DNA from: an uncultured Winogradskyella sp.
GTDB lineage: Bacteria > Bacteroidota > Bacteroidia > Flavobacteriales > Flavobacteriaceae
Length of the DNA: 64,000 nt
NCBI GenBank assembly: GCA_913055905.1
Contig: CAJXLB010000005.1
Location: 93,824-157,823 of the forward strand
Direction of reading: 5' to 3'
Shown here: in pieces, positions 34,509 through 46,802 of the stretch
Layout of the letters: each line of letters starts with the position of its first letter
How positions within the stretch are numbered: position 1 is the stretch's first letter
Made by a program: the position numbers and the translations under genes
The notes under the pieces: model-generated
Database searches by the model: none
What the model was told of the DNA's origin: nothing
The model's input: only the letters and a program-made list of their open reading frames with translations

Positions 34509-36170
34509 ATGTGCGGAATTGTATGTGCTTTCGATATAAAACAATCCTCTGAAACTTTAAGACCTCAAGTATTGGAAATGGCGAAAAGTATTCGTCATAG
34601 AGGACCAGACTGGAGTGGAATATTCAGTGATGATAAGGCGATTTTGGCTCACGAGCGCTTAGCTATAGTTGATCCGGCTTCAGGTAAACAGCCGTTATTT
34701 AGTAAAGATAAAACCTTGGTTTTAGCCGCGAATGGCGAAATTTACAATCATCGCGAATTACGACAGCAATTTAAAGATTACCCCTTTCAAACGCTAAGCG
34801 ACTGTGAAGTTATTCTGGCATTGTACAAGGAAAAAGGCACAGGTTTTATGGATGAACTAAATGGTATTTTTGGTTTTGCTCTTTACGATGTAGAAAAGGA
34901 TGAGTACTTCATTGCACGCGATCATATGGGCATCATTCCACTCTACATGGGATGGGATAAGTATGGGTCGTTTTACGTTGCTTCCGAGTTAAAAGCACTA
35001 GAAGGTGTTTGTACCAAAATTGAGTTATTTCCTCCAGGTCACTATTTGAGTAGTAAAGACGGAAAATTAGTGCAATGGTATAAACGCGATTGGGAAGCTT
35101 ACGATAGTGTAAAAGAAAACGACACTAGTATTTCAGAATTAAGACAGGCCTTGGAAGATGCGGTGCACAGACAGTTAATGAGTGATGTGCCTTATGGTGT
35201 ATTGCTTTCTGGAGGTCTGGATTCGTCCATTACTTCAGCGTTAGCTAAAAAATATGCTGAAAGACGCATAGAAGCGGATGATAAGGAAAAGGCTTGGTGG
35301 CCTCAGTTGCATTCATTTTCTGTTGGTTTGGAGGGTTCTCCAGATTTAGCTGCCGCGAAAAAAGTGGCCGACCATATTGGTACGGTACATCATGAAATTC
35401 AATTTACAATTCAAGAAGGTCTGGATGCCATCAGAGATGTCATTTATCAATTAGAAACCTATGATATAACTACGGTTAGGGCTAGTACACCAATGTATCT
35501 CATGGCAAGAGTCATTAAATCCATGGGCATTAAAATGGTACTGTCTGGAGAAGGTGCCGATGAGCTTTTTGGAGGATATCTTTATTTTCATAAGGCTCCT
35601 AATGCACAAGAATTTCATGAGGAAACTGTACGTAAATTAAGCAAATTACATATGTACGATTGCTTAAGAGCTAATAAAAGTTTGGCGGCTTGGGGAATCG
35701 AAGGGCGTGTGCCTTTTTTGGATAAGGAGTTTATGGATGTAGCGATGCGATTAAATCCAAAAGACAAAATGATAACTGAGGACCGTATGGAAAAATGGGT
35801 AGTCCGTAAGGCGTTTGAGGATTTGTTACCAGAAAGTGTTGCCTGGCGCCAAAAGGAACAGTTTAGTGATGGCGTAGGCTACAGTTGGATAGATACGTTA
35901 AAGGCTGTAGTTGACCAAGAAGTTACGGATGAACAAATGGCGAATGCTCATTTTAGATTCCCGATTCAAACACCTCAAAATAAAGAAGAATACTATTATA
36001 GGACGATTTTTGAAGATCATTTCCCGAGTGATGCGGCAGCTCTAAGTGTACCGCAAGAACCAAGTGTGGCGTGCAGTACCAAGACAGCCTTGGAATGGGA
36101 TGAAGCCTTTAAAAACATGAACGATCCTTCAGGTAGAGCTGTTGCTAAGGTGCATACCGAAGCCTATTAG
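34509..36170 (+). CDS. asnB: Asparagine synthase B (glutamine-hydrolysing)
   Basis: The 553-residue enzyme begins MCGIVCAFD, so Cys2 becomes the N-terminal nucleophile of the glutaminase domain after Met removal. RHRGPDWSG and NGEIYNH are typical of the glutamine-binding site. The synthetase domain carries the PP-loop LLSGGLDSS and the GEGADELFGGY segment. It makes asparagine from aspartate, ATP and glutamine-derived ammonia. Length matches E. coli AsnB. A strong terminator follows. Confidence 0.96.
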   Translation: MCGIVCAFDIKQSSETLRPQVLEMAKSIRHRGPDWSGIFSDDKAILAHERLAIVDPASGKQPLFSKDKTLVLAANGEIYNHRELRQQFKDYPFQTLSDCEVILALYKEKGTGFMDELNGIFGFALYDVEKDEYFIARDHMGIIPLYMGWDKYGSFYVASELKALEGVCTKIELFPPGHYLSSKDGKLVQWYKRDWEAYDSVKENDTSISELRQALEDAVHRQLMSDVPYGVLLSGGLDSSITSALAKKYAERRIEADDKEKAWWPQLHSFSVGLEGSPDLAAAKKVADHIGTVHHEIQFTIQEGLDAIRDVIYQLETYDITTVRASTPMYLMARVIKSMGIKMVLSGEGADELFGGYLYFHKAPNAQEFHEETVRKLSKLHMYDCLRANKSLAAWGIEGRVPFLDKEFMDVAMRLNPKDKMITEDRMEKWVVRKAFEDLLPESVAWRQKEQFSDGVGYSWIDTLKAVVDQEVTDEQMANAHFRFPIQTPQNKEEYYYRTIFEDHFPSDAAALSVPQEPSVACSTKTALEWDEAFKNMNDPSGRAVAKVHTEAY

Positions 36171-36482
36171 TCTTTGTGGATACTGTAAAGACTAAGATAA
36201 ACGAATTAAATGTCGCCGAAAGGCGGCATTTTTCTTTGTTGTTTCAATTTTACATGTACATTGCACCTTCACCATCAAGCAATGCTCTGCGAAAAAAAAG
36301 ACTCTTGAATTCTTATAAAATAATTACTTTTAAGGTGTATCCGATTTAACGCTGACCTTGGCCATTTAAATGAGGCTTTAAAGTATTACAGGGGTAGATA
36401 GGTTTTGGAATACGGTACATTCTTGTATCTATGAGGTTACCGTTTTGTAGGATTGACAAAAAATTAATAAAAACCACAAATT
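36171..36482. other. 312-bp gap between asnB and the EthD-family gene
   Basis: Apart from the asnB terminator at its start, nothing recognisable was found. The stretch near 36290-36480 probably holds the promoter of the downstream gene, but no convincing TAnnTTTG box was located. Confidence 0.4.
36208..36234 (+). terminator. Intrinsic terminator of asnB
   Basis: AAATGTCGCC and GGCGGCATTT form a GC-rich stem around a GAAA loop, followed by TTTC. It starts 38 bp after the asnB stop. Confidence 0.8.
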
Positions 36483-36794
36483 ATGATAAAAGTTACGGTA
36501 CTATATGGTCATCCAGAGAATCCAGAAGCTTTTGAGACATACTACAAAAACAAGCATTTACCCTTGGTTGACCAAGTAGATGCGATTTCTAAGTTGGAAA
36601 TAACAAAAATTCTAAGTGGCCCTGGCGGATCCGCTTCGGAAACATTCTTGATGGCAGAACTTTATTTCGATAGCCAAACAGCCATGCAGGAAGCTATGGA
36701 GTCTCCCGAGGGTCAGGCTATGGCAGATGATTTAACCAATTTTGCAACAGGAGGCGTGAAGATACTAATAGGGTCTGTGGTAGATAATTGGTAA
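36483..36794 (+). CDS. EthD-family small protein
   Basis: This 103-residue product has the EthD/dimeric alpha-beta barrel form: an opening VTVLYGHPENPEAFETYY, a KHLPLVDQV stretch with His, and FATGGVKILIGSV at the end. Members bind small aromatic or ether compounds and often dimerise; activity is rarely known. It has its own promoter region and no operon partners. A monooxygenase accessory role is possible. Confidence 0.82.
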   Translation: MIKVTVLYGHPENPEAFETYYKNKHLPLVDQVDAISKLEITKILSGPGGSASETFLMAELYFDSQTAMQEAMESPEGQAMADDLTNFATGGVKILIGSVVDNW

Positions 36795-37169
36795 CAAAAG
36801 AAATAACTGATTACACAAAAAATAGCATCTTCTTAAAGACACTAATTATTATAATATGGTGTAAGGCGGTCTAAAAGCTATAAGACGTATGATTTTATTC
36901 TTTTAAGTGGTTTTTGTTTTTGCTTTTCCTTTCATGTGGTTTAATGTGTTGTAAAACACGGTTTTATTTATATTAAAATATGATACTTGAACTATAAAAC
37001 GTTGAAAAAATCCAACACTAGAAACTAAAAATGTCCTCAAGACTCATTCCTTTAGAAAGCAAATAGTGTTGTCTTAACCTATGTAAAGGGTTGTTTAGCG
37101 TTTTTTTCTGTAACTTTTAAACTTAAATCCCTTAATGAGGTGTATTCTATTAACCAACTCAATAATCAA
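36795..37169. other. 375-bp gap before the BNR-repeat gene
   Basis: The gap is AT-rich with no gene. A good promoter pair, TTG (37091-37093) and TAACTTTT (37111-37118) with 17-bp spacing, lies about 50 bp before the BNR-repeat start and is its likely promoter. The rest shows nothing specific. Confidence 0.4.
37091..37118 (+). promoter_or_regulatory. Candidate promoter of the BNR-repeat gene
   Basis: TTG and TAACTTTT spaced by 17 bp approximate the Bacteroidota -33/-7 pattern (last base T instead of G). It is the best match in the gap. Confidence 0.4.
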
Positions 37170-40100
37170 ATGAAGTTATTTCCCTTGGCCTTGTGCTTAT
37201 TCCTTTGCGCAACAATTAACGTGCAATCCCAGAAAAGAAATCAAAAGAAAGAGAATAAAGAATTAATCCACGATAGCCTAAGTAAAGGTCTCCAATGGCG
37301 TAATATCGGACCATTTAGAGGAGGACGAAGTGTAGCGTCAACAGGTGTTACAGGAGATCCGCAAACCTATTATATGGGCTCTACTGGTGGAGGCGTATGG
37401 AAAACACAAGACGCTGGCCTCACATGGAAAAACATTTCAGACGGCTACTTTAAGACTGGGACCGTTGGTGCCATAGCCGTTTCAGAATCAGACACCAATG
37501 TCGTTGTGGTCGGCATGGGTGAGCATGCGGCAAGAGGTGTTATGACCTCTATGGGAGACGGTGTCTATAAATCTATGGATGCCGGGAGAACGTGGCAACA
37601 TCTCGGATTGGAACGCACCAGGCATATTTCCGATGTTATTATCCACCCTAAGAATCCAGATGTGATTTATGTTTCAGCCCAAGGGGCACAGTACGGTCCT
37701 TCAGATGAGCGAGGAGTTTATAAAACTATTGATGGAGGAAAAACTTGGGAGAAAATTTTATATATCAATGAAATAACAGGAGCATCCGCCTTGAGCATGG
37801 ACTATAATAATCCAAGAATTCTTTACGCTGCGATGTGGCAGCATCAACGTTATCCATGGTACATGGAATCAGGAGGCGAGCATTCTGGAATTTATAAATC
37901 TGTTGATGGTGGTGCCAATTGGGAACAATTAACGACAGGTCTTCCGGATGTATTTGGAAAAGTGGGTATATCCGTTTCAAGAGCGAATTCAGATAGGGTA
38001 TATGCCGTCGTCGAAGCCGAAGGCGAAAAGGCAGGCGTATATCGTTCTGATAATGCTGGTAAAACATGGACGCAAACAAACAAGGACCGAGTTAATATTA
38101 CAAGGTCATGGTATTACATGGAAATCTATGCTGATCCACAGAATGAAGACATTGTATATGTGCTCAATGCGCCTGTTATGAAATCCATTGATGGTGGAAA
38201 ATCGTTTTCAAATATTCCTGTGCCTCATGGTGATAATCACCACCTTTGGATAAATCCAGATAACAATAAGAACTTAATTAATTCCAATGATGGTGGTGCC
38301 AATATTTCGTTTAATGGTGGAAAAAGTTGGAGCACTCAAAAAAACCAACCTACAGCTCAATTTTATAGGGTGATTACAGATAATCGTTTCCCTTATTATG
38401 TTTATGGAGGTCAGCAAGATAATACTACTGTTGCCATAGCAAGTAGAACTAGGGACGCTGGAATAGGTTGGAAAGATTGGTATCCAACAGCTGGAGGTGA
38501 GAGTGCATTCTTAGCCTTCGACCCAGATAATCCCAAAGTTGTTTATGGTGGTACTTATCAGGGAAATATCAGTAAATGGTTAGAAGACTCCAAAACACAA
38601 AAGCCAATTAAGCAATACCCAGAACTAGGGTTGAGTATAGCGCCAAAAGATTCTAAATATCGATACAATTGGAATGCGCCCATTATAAGTTCCCCTCACG
38701 ATAGAAATACGATCTATCATGCGGGAAATCTCGTGTTTAAAACCACAGATGGTGGTGTTTCCTGGGAAACGGTGAGTCCAGATTTAACCAAGAACGAAAC
38801 AGAAAAACATGGTCCAGGAGGTGGGCCTTTTACCAATGAGGCAGCAGGAGGTGAAAATTATAATACCATTACCACACTTGTAGAATCGCAACATGAGGAG
38901 GGTGTGATGTATGCTGGTACAGACGATGGATTACTTCATATTACAAAGAATGGAGGGCAATCTTGGCAAAACATCACTCCAAAAGGGATTGAAGATGGTA
39001 TTGTTAATAGTGTTGACGTGTCTGAACATGATCCAGCAACGGCCTACATGGTTATTATGCGCTATAAGTCTATGGACTTAAATTCTTATGTATACAAAAC
39101 CACAAATTATGGTGAGTCGTGGAAAAAAATCACAAACGGACTTGATGATGCTAATGGTTTTGCGAGAGTTGTAAGGGCCGATAAGATTAGAAAAGGACTT
39201 CTCTATGCAGGTACAGAGACAGGACTTTATGTGTCGTTCAATGATGGCGTTCAGTGGCAAAAGTTGCAATTGAATTTACCAATCGTTCCCATAAATGACC
39301 TTACCATACAAGACAATGATTTAGTTGCGGCAACAGCTGGTCGTGGATTTTGGATTCTAGATGATTTAAGTGCGCTTCAACAATTGACAAATACCGAAGA
39401 ATTTCAATTCTTTAAACCTAAGGACAATTACCGGTTTTTTGGAGGAACCTCACAGGATGCTAATCAAGGCACGAACCCAAAAAGCGGTGTGGCATTTCAA
39501 TATTTCATACCAAAGGGCGAGGATTCATTGGACCTAAAGCTTGAGATTCTAAAAGCTGGCGAAGTGATTCGTAGTTTCACAAATGTTCCACTTAAAGAGT
39601 TTAAGTCGTGGCCAGGAGGTCCCTCGAAACCCGAGGTGTTGCCTTCTCATGTTGGTTTGAATAAATTTACTTGGGATTTAACCACAGAGTCGCTTCCTCC
39701 AATTGAGAAGGTTTTTGTATTTGGAGGATTAGGAGGCCACTCTTGTCCTCCAGGAGATTATACAGCTAGGCTAACTCATGGCACGGTTACGCTTGAAACT
39801 GATTTTAAACTGTTGGCAGATCCATCTATTGATGCATCTCAGGACGAATATGATAAACAATTCCAAGCCTTAGAAACTATAGCCAGCACAATAAAGGATA
39901 TTCATCAATCTGTTATTAACATGCGATCAGCAAAATCACAGCTTAAGCATTACAATACTATTTTAAAGGATAAAGCTGAGGCAGATGCCTTAAAGACATT
40001 GGGTGAGGCGCTAATTGAACGAATTGATTCTTGGGAAAATAACCTTATTCAACCAAAGCAAAAGACGTTTCAGGATGTGATTAACTTTAAAAATATGCTC

Positions 40101-40307
40101 AACGCCCAACTTATAAATTTAATGGGCTATATAGATGGAGAACATCCAGTTATAACTGATGGAGCTAAAGAGCGATTAAACGACCTCATATCCGAATGGG
40201 AAAAATTCAAGAACGAGCATGATGCTATTATAGATTCTGAAATGAAAACCTATAACGCCACTTTTAAGTCGCTCGGTTTACCAGCTATAATTTTAAATAA
40301 TGATTAA
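37170..40307 (+). CDS. Large exported BNR/Asp-box beta-propeller protein
   Basis: The 1045-residue protein has a signal peptide ([20 protein letters not shown]) and many Asp-box motifs, such as DAGLTW, DAGRTW, DGGKTW, DGGANW, NAGKTW, DGGVSW and NGGQSW. These build one or two beta-propellers of the sortilin/sialidase type over residues 40-740. The C-terminal third has an Ig-like strand region and a helical segment. Such proteins are annotated as glycosyl hydrolases or VPS10-like, but catalytic residues of sialidases were not recognised. The ATG at 37170 was chosen over an upstream GTG at 37140 because it gives a clean signal peptide. The next gene starts directly after its stop. Confidence 0.82.
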   Translation: MKLFPLALCLFLCATINVQSQKRNQKKENKELIHDSLSKGLQWRNIGPFRGGRSVASTGVTGDPQTYYMGSTGGGVWKTQDAGLTWKNISDGYFKTGTVGAIAVSESDTNVVVVGMGEHAARGVMTSMGDGVYKSMDAGRTWQHLGLERTRHISDVIIHPKNPDVIYVSAQGAQYGPSDERGVYKTIDGGKTWEKILYINEITGASALSMDYNNPRILYAAMWQHQRYPWYMESGGEHSGIYKSVDGGANWEQLTTGLPDVFGKVGISVSRANSDRVYAVVEAEGEKAGVYRSDNAGKTWTQTNKDRVNITRSWYYMEIYADPQNEDIVYVLNAPVMKSIDGGKSFSNIPVPHGDNHHLWINPDNNKNLINSNDGGANISFNGGKSWSTQKNQPTAQFYRVITDNRFPYYVYGGQQDNTTVAIASRTRDAGIGWKDWYPTAGGESAFLAFDPDNPKVVYGGTYQGNISKWLEDSKTQKPIKQYPELGLSIAPKDSKYRYNWNAPIISSPHDRNTIYHAGNLVFKTTDGGVSWETVSPDLTKNETEKHGPGGGPFTNEAAGGENYNTITTLVESQHEEGVMYAGTDDGLLHITKNGGQSWQNITPKGIEDGIVNSVDVSEHDPATAYMVIMRYKSMDLNSYVYKTTNYGESWKKITNGLDDANGFARVVRADKIRKGLLYAGTETGLYVSFNDGVQWQKLQLNLPIVPINDLTIQDNDLVAATAGRGFWILDDLSALQQLTNTEEFQFFKPKDNYRFFGGTSQDANQGTNPKSGVAFQYFIPKGEDSLDLKLEILKAGEVIRSFTNVPLKEFKSWPGGPSKPEVLPSHVGLNKFTWDLTTESLPPIEKVFVFGGLGGHSCPPGDYTARLTHGTVTLETDFKLLADPSIDASQDEYDKQFQALETIASTIKDIHQSVINMRSAKSQLKHYNTILKDKAEADALKTLGEALIERIDSWENNLIQPKQKTFQDVINFKNMLNAQLINLMGYIDGEHPVITDGAKERLNDLISEWEKFKNEHDAIIDSEMKTYNATFKSLGLPAIILNND

Positions 40308-41060
40308 ATGTCCGGCATATTTAATAGAGTTCGCTACGCACTTTTGAGTGATAATAAATTGGCAAAATATTTAAAATATGCTATTGGAGAAATTGTTTTG
40401 GTGGTGATTGGAATTCTCATTGCTCTGCAGATTAATACATGGAATCAACAACGTGTGGCATCAGAAGAACAATCAAAAATTCTTGCCAATTTAAGCAGTG
40501 AATTTAGGCAGAACAGAAAGGAAATTGCCCAAGTGATAGCTATGAATGATAGGTGCATGGAGACGGGTCGTTTTATTATGAGTTTGATAGGCGCTCACGA
40601 TTCAATAATAAAAAGCATAAATACAGATAGTTTGTTATTTCAGGGCTTTGAGTATGCTCAATTTAATCCTTCAGAAAACGCGTTGTCTGACCTTCTTCAA
40701 TCTGGTCGTCTAAATTTAATAACAAATAATTATTTAAAAAGTCTGCTTTATCAATGGTCTAGAGCAAAAAAGGGTGTTGAGGACCAGTTTTCTGGTTTAG
40801 ATGATAAAATTGAAGATGATTTAGTGCCCTATTTAACGGATAATTATGCCTTGAAGGATGTTGACAGTTACGGGCGGTTAGGTTGGCGTACTCCGTCTAA
40901 ACTGAAAATAGACAAATCAAAAATATTCAGGGATATTAAATACGAGAATTTGATGGACGACATGCTCTATCGATTGTCTGGCTATTCTATTGAGCTTAAG
41001 AAGATGGATGCTATTTTCAAGGCTATAATCCAGGAGACAGAAAAGTTGGATAAGACCTAA
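40308..41060 (+). CDS. DUF6090-type membrane-anchored protein
   Basis: The 250-residue product has one N-terminal helix (about 25-43, IGEIVLVVIGILIALQIN) preceded by KYLKYAIGE, and INTWNQQR after it. This is a pattern I associate with DUF6090 of Flavobacteriia. The rest is helical and likely periplasmic. Function is unknown. Its ATG is the base after the stop of the BNR gene, which implies translational coupling and a shared role. Confidence 0.7.
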   Translation: MSGIFNRVRYALLSDNKLAKYLKYAIGEIVLVVIGILIALQINTWNQQRVASEEQSKILANLSSEFRQNRKEIAQVIAMNDRCMETGRFIMSLIGAHDSIIKSINTDSLLFQGFEYAQFNPSENALSDLLQSGRLNLITNNYLKSLLYQWSRAKKGVEDQFSGLDDKIEDDLVPYLTDNYALKDVDSYGRLGWRTPSKLKIDKSKIFRDIKYENLMDDMLYRLSGYSIELKKMDAIFKAIIQETEKLDKT

Positions 41061-41169
41061 AACGCAGCTTGAAAGAACATCAACAAAAAGTTTTAATGTC
41101 TTCCGAAGTTTTAATCATCATACAAACTAAAAAGGTAATTTAGGAGAAGCGGTTTTTATTGAAATGTTG

Positions 41170-42267
41170 TTAAAAGGTATAACCAATTCTCAAATCAATA
41201 AAGTCGGCAACATGACGATGAGCCTTTAGACTGAATCCAGCAAAAATATGTTCACTAAAACTATAGGTTAATCCATACCTCTGATAAATATCGTCATTGA
41301 TGCGGTAATCGTTGTAGTAATAAACTCCCAATTCTTGGCTAAAAGTGACTTTACCCAACCAAAATTCGTGGCCTATCAGTGCAGCCGCTTGAAAAAAATT
41401 GGCATCGGCCTCGTCTAATTTAATTTGCTCACGTCTTGAATAATCAAAAATCAATTCGGTACCACCTGTAAGGGCGCTTCGGCCACCTATCCAGCGGCTG
41501 TATTTTCCCATAAAACCAAAGACATAAAACTTATCTTTATCACCTACTGCGGCATTGCTCCAACCAGAAAAGTGAGCCAAAGTGATGCGTTCTTTCTTAT
41601 CTGGAGGTGGTCTTTTTCCGTTTTTGTCGTAATTGGGATATTCCACAGGTCTTAAGCTTTTATTTACGCCTACACTTAAGGATGGAAAATTAAGCCCTTT
41701 ATTAGGCGTTCGTATTCCACCATTGGAAGTGTGATTGTACTTAGCAGCAAAACGTAAATTCCAAGAGTCGGTAAGCCTGTAATTAATACCCAAACCAACC
41801 ATAAGTGCAAAACTAAGATTGGTGCTGTAGGATTCATTTAAAGGATTAGTTTGTTCATCATAAGGTTGGGTAAGGTAGGCACCACCCATACCCATCCTAA
41901 AGAAAAGGTTGGTCCTTTTTTGGGTTCTAAAATAAGGCTCTGCATAGGCCATGGCCAAAACGCCACTGCCCAAGACATCTGGGTTATCCCAATTCCAATA
42001 AGCAAGGTCAACACCAATTCTAGGAAAGCAGTTACAAAAATCCCATGCCGATTTTTTAAGTAGTAATTTACTCCAATCTACAGTTATGGCAGAGGGATAG
42101 GCATCGTCTATTTGTCGCAGAGAAGGTGTGTGCTTTAGTAGAGATCCATAATCCAAATTAAAACCTATGATTGTTACAGTACTATCCGAAAGGACACTAT
42201 TGTTTTGGGCATTTATGCTATTACAACATGAAAAGTAGATTAATAAACCCAGTTTTAGGCGTATCAT
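41170..42267 (-). CDS. PagL-like acyloxyacyl hydrolase (lipid A 3-O-deacylase family)
   Basis: This 365-residue product has a signal peptide (cleavage near INAQ) and a beta-barrel pattern. KYNHTSNGGIRTPNKGLNF carries the His-Ser active-site motif seen in PagL, followed by the Gly- and Pro-containing loop. PagL removes an acyl chain from lipid A at the outer membrane. The C-terminal LKAHRHVADFIDLRIGYTF ends in an aromatic residue as outer-membrane barrels do. Actual substrate in this phylum is untested. Monocistronic. Confidence 0.78.
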   Translation of the reverse strand: MIRLKLGLLIYFSCCNSINAQNNSVLSDSTVTIIGFNLDYGSLLKHTPSLRQIDDAYPSAITVDWSKLLLKKSAWDFCNCFPRIGVDLAYWNWDNPDVLGSGVLAMAYAEPYFRTQKRTNLFFRMGMGGAYLTQPYDEQTNPLNESYSTNLSFALMVGLGINYRLTDSWNLRFAAKYNHTSNGGIRTPNKGLNFPSLSVGVNKSLRPVEYPNYDKNGKRPPPDKKERITLAHFSGWSNAAVGDKDKFYVFGFMGKYSRWIGGRSALTGGTELIFDYSRREQIKLDEADANFFQAAALIGHEFWLGKVTFSQELGVYYYNDYRINDDIYQRYGLTYSFSEHIFAGFSLKAHRHVADFIDLRIGYTF

Positions 42268-42615
42268 AGCAATTTTATTAAGATTACAACAACCTTTCTT
42301 TTTCTGGTACTAAAGATATTACTTTCATAAATTAATAAAAAGAGAATTAGGAAACCTCTAAGGGCAATAATGCTAGAGAGGGTATTTTATAGTCTAAAAA
42401 TGTCATTTTTTTATTGTAAAATAAATATTGAACAAGGCCAAATCTGCCCCTGTAAGCAACGTTGGAAAATTCCAGTGTTTAAAAAGCTATAAAAAAACGT
42501 AAAATCCAATTTAAGGCAATTTTTAGCCCTTTTAAGGCACTTTTAGGTTTTTAACAATTGTTGATAATTATTGGGTTTGCCCCTCAAAATACTGTGATTT
42601 CGTGCCATTATTTTG

Positions 42616-42623
42616 TATCTTTG
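42616..42623 (+). promoter_or_regulatory. -7 box (TATCTTTG) upstream of gyrB
   Basis: The 8-mer is an exact TAnnTTTG match 82 bp before the gyrB ATG. A terminator-like hairpin begins 15 bp downstream. The -33 element is unclear. Confidence 0.5.
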
Positions 42624-42637
42624 ATAGTACTCTAAAG

Positions 42638-42662
42638 AGACGCCATAAAAGCGTCTTTTTTA
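42638..42662 (+). terminator. Terminator-like hairpin in the gyrB leader
   Basis: AGACGC and GCGTCT (42638-42643, 42651-42656) form a perfect stem with a 7-nt loop, followed by TTTTTT. It lies between the candidate promoter and the gyrB start, so it may attenuate gyrB or end another rightward RNA. Confidence 0.65.
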
Positions 42663-42696
42663 TGTATAAGAAAGACTTAAATTATTTCAATATTAA

Positions 42697-44643
<1,947 letters not shown>

Positions 44644-44668
44644 GTAAGAAGCAATAGTTTATAGGGAA

Positions 44669-44704
44669 AAGGCAATTATACCTAGGTATGATTGCCTTTT
44701 TTTC
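44669..44704 (+). terminator. Intrinsic terminator of gyrB
   Basis: AAGGCAATTATACC pairs with GGTATGATTGCCTT (one mismatch) around a 2-nt loop, followed by seven or more T residues. Confidence 0.8.
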
Positions 44705-44744
44705 GATAAAATACATAAAATATCGATTAAACGTAATTTTTGAT

Positions 44745-44765
44745 TATATTTGATTCCAAATCAAA
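44745..44765 (+). promoter_or_regulatory. -7 box overlapping inverted repeat TTTGATT-N3-AATCAAA
   Basis: TATATTTG (44745-44752) is a good -7 element 22 bp before the ATG. It overlaps a perfect 7-bp inverted repeat (44749-44755, 44759-44765), so a repressor dimer bound there would cover the transcription start. The arms contain TTGAT/ATCAA, the Fnr half-site, but with a 5-bp rather than 4-bp gap. Confidence 0.45.
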
Positions 44766-44773
44766 CTTAACCA

Positions 44774-45790
44774 ATGAAAAAGTTAGCCCTACTTTTCTCG
44801 TTCGTTGCAGTCGTGAGTGCTGCAAAAGCTCAAAATGATATTGACGTAATCTTGACTGCAGGTGTAGAGGATGCGCAGCGTTTTGCCAATGATTACTTGG
44901 CTCCCGGAACCAATGCACTAATGCACAGCATGAATACCAATTGGTTTAATTCGGCAAAAGTGAAACCCCTAGGTGGATTTGAAATTTCCGTTATAGCAGG
45001 TGCCTCCTTAATCAATAACGATGATAAGTCGTTTCTTTTAAATACAGCAGACTATAATAATATCAATTTTACCCAAGGACCTTCCTCGCAATTGGTTGCA
45101 TCGGTGTTAGGAGAGAATAATCCAGATATTTTTGTAGAGGTGCAATATGACGATCCAATTTTTGGCGCCCAGACCGTTACCGTTGAGTTACCACAAGGTA
45201 TTGGAGACGCTAGTGGTAATTTAGTGCCAACTGCTTTTCTTCAAGGCGCTGTGGGTTTGAGCAGCGGACTAGAACTTAAAGCCCGTTATGTGCCTTCCAT
45301 TAAAACAGATGAGGTTAGTTTAGGCATGTATGGAGGCGCTTTACAAGCTGAATTTACCGAGTGGCTGCCAGCAGATAAAATATTGCCAATTGCAATTTCT
45401 GGATTAGTTGCTTATACGCATCTCAATGGGTCATATGATATCACAGACTCCTCAGGTATTGAGGGCGAGAACCAAGTTTTGGAAAATAATACTGATACCT
45501 GGTTATTTCAGCTAATTGCCTCTACAAAATTACCTGTCATTAACTTTTATGGTGGATTAGGCTATATCTCAGGAACCTCAGATTCGGATTTGAAGGGGAA
45601 TTATCGGGTGACCGATGGCGTTTTAACAACCCAAACTATAGTAGACCCATTTTCAGTATCTAGCGAAATATCAGCTTTAAGAGGAACGCTAGGAACAAAA
45701 TTAAAACTAGGGTTTTTTAGGCTTAACGCAGAATATCATATTTCAGAATTCCACGCATTCTCTGTTGGAATTAATTTTGGATTTAGGTAA
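44774..45790 (+). CDS. DUF6588-type outer-membrane beta-barrel protein
   Basis: The 338-residue protein has a signal peptide (cleavage after AAKAQ), and its last third alternates hydrophobic and polar residues and ends in SVGINFGFR with a terminal aromatic, as barrels do. DIDVILTAGVEDAQRFANDYLAP at the start is a pattern I associate with the DUF6588 family. Function is unknown; a porin or small-molecule channel is plausible. It has its own promoter with an overlapping inverted repeat and a strong terminator. Confidence 0.75.
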   Translation: MKKLALLFSFVAVVSAAKAQNDIDVILTAGVEDAQRFANDYLAPGTNALMHSMNTNWFNSAKVKPLGGFEISVIAGASLINNDDKSFLLNTADYNNINFTQGPSSQLVASVLGENNPDIFVEVQYDDPIFGAQTVTVELPQGIGDASGNLVPTAFLQGAVGLSSGLELKARYVPSIKTDEVSLGMYGGALQAEFTEWLPADKILPIAISGLVAYTHLNGSYDITDSSGIEGENQVLENNTDTWLFQLIASTKLPVINFYGGLGYISGTSDSDLKGNYRVTDGVLTTQTIVDPFSVSSEISALRGTLGTKLKLGFFRLNAEYHISEFHAFSVGINFGFR

Positions 45791-45794
45791 TAAA

Positions 45795-45825
45795 AAAACG
45801 CAGCCCGAGGACTGCGTTTTTTTTT
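45795..45825. terminator. Bidirectional terminator
   Basis: AAAACGCAG and CTGCGTTTT (45795-45803, 45812-45820) form a stem with an 8-nt loop, with a run of T on the right and A on the left. It serves the convergent barrel gene and the DUF6607 gene. Confidence 0.8.
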
Positions 45826-45837
45826 ATTCGGGAAACC

Positions 45838-46749
45838 TTACTTGCCTACTACAAAGGCATCAATGGTTTTATTGATGGACGATTCAGAAGTGTCAAAATC
45901 TTCTGCGAATAAGTGTTTAAATAAAGGTTTACCATCTATACTTTTCTCTAAAACCAAATCTTTGTCTTGTGCAAAAATAGCGTCCCATTTGCTGCGTACA
46001 ATGGCCCAAGTACGGGCATTATTAGTCCACCATTGCTGTGCAGCTTTACATTTTTCGTCGTCTACTTTAGTGTAAGTGTTTAGTCCTTTTTCTTTAGCTA
46101 GAGTAAAATCAGGTTTTTCAGGCGCACGCACAACTTTTAAGTTGTCCTGGTCATGGATCCAGCCATAATCGGTGATTTCATGCTTATTGGTCCTAACCGT
46201 AACATTATAGTCACTGCGTTTGGTACGCTCCCGTCGTGGAAGAGGTGCATCAGTGGTATTCTCCCAAAAACTTTTTCCGTCTACATGAACCCAAGATGCT
46301 GTACCTTCATAACGAGGACTGTCGTCTACTTGAAACACTTTTTGGGTCCACTGTCCCGCAACATCGGCTTTGTCAAGTTTAACATAGTTCCATGTATTGT
46401 CATGGTCATACATATACAGTTCAGTATTTTCATAAAGCCAGTCTTGGCGCCAATGTTTTAGAATGCTTTGCTTTTGTGGAGGTCCAACGATGAGTAAATG
46501 TTGCAGTACTATTTTATTGTCTTCATCCTCGACAAGTTCTACCCATTCCAAGCCGCGGTCATGTTTTACCTCAGACCCAACGTAATTTGGGTCATCAGAA
46601 TATTCAAAGGTTTCGGCAAAATCAAATGTAACCTCATAGCAGCCACACATTTTTTTAATGGCTTCAGCATCTTTTTGTTTTTTGTTCTGAGCCTGATTGG
46701 TAAGTGAAAATGTTAAAAATAATACACTTAAAAAAGCTAGTCTTTTCAT
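45838..46749 (-). CDS. DUF6607-type exported protein
   Basis: The 303-residue product has a signal peptide (cleavage near LTNQAQ) and motifs KKMCGCYEVTFDFAETF, LEWVELVEDEDNKIVLQHLL and WSYxxHD-like Trp/His-rich strands. This pattern fits the DUF6607 family from memory. Several Trp, His and Cys residues (MCGCYEV, HWRQDWLY, CKAAQQWW) could bind haem, but that is inference. It is divergent from a TonB receptor/HmuY operon across a 105-bp promoter region, so it probably belongs to the same haem/iron response. Confidence 0.72.
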   Translation of the reverse strand: MKRLAFLSVLFLTFSLTNQAQNKKQKDAEAIKKMCGCYEVTFDFAETFEYSDDPNYVGSEVKHDRGLEWVELVEDEDNKIVLQHLLIVGPPQKQSILKHWRQDWLYENTELYMYDHDNTWNYVKLDKADVAGQWTQKVFQVDDSPRYEGTASWVHVDGKSFWENTTDAPLPRRERTKRSDYNVTVRTNKHEITDYGWIHDQDNLKVVRAPEKPDFTLAKEKGLNTYTKVDDEKCKAAQQWWTNNARTWAIVRSKWDAIFAQDKDLVLEKSIDGKPLFKHLFAEDFDTSESSINKTIDAFVVGK

Positions 46750-46802
46750 TTTTAGAGTTTTTGGTTTTAGAGTTAAAATTGAGTTGAAAATTTTATCTAT
46801 TC

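Noticed and set aside
37140-37169. GTG start giving ten extra residues on the BNR-repeat protein
   Set aside because: It would bury the signal peptide start; the ATG at 37170 gives a normal one.
42550-42575. DnaA-box-like 9-mer before gyrB as a sign of oriC
   Set aside because: Only one mismatched box is present, with no cluster and no dnaA or dnaN nearby.
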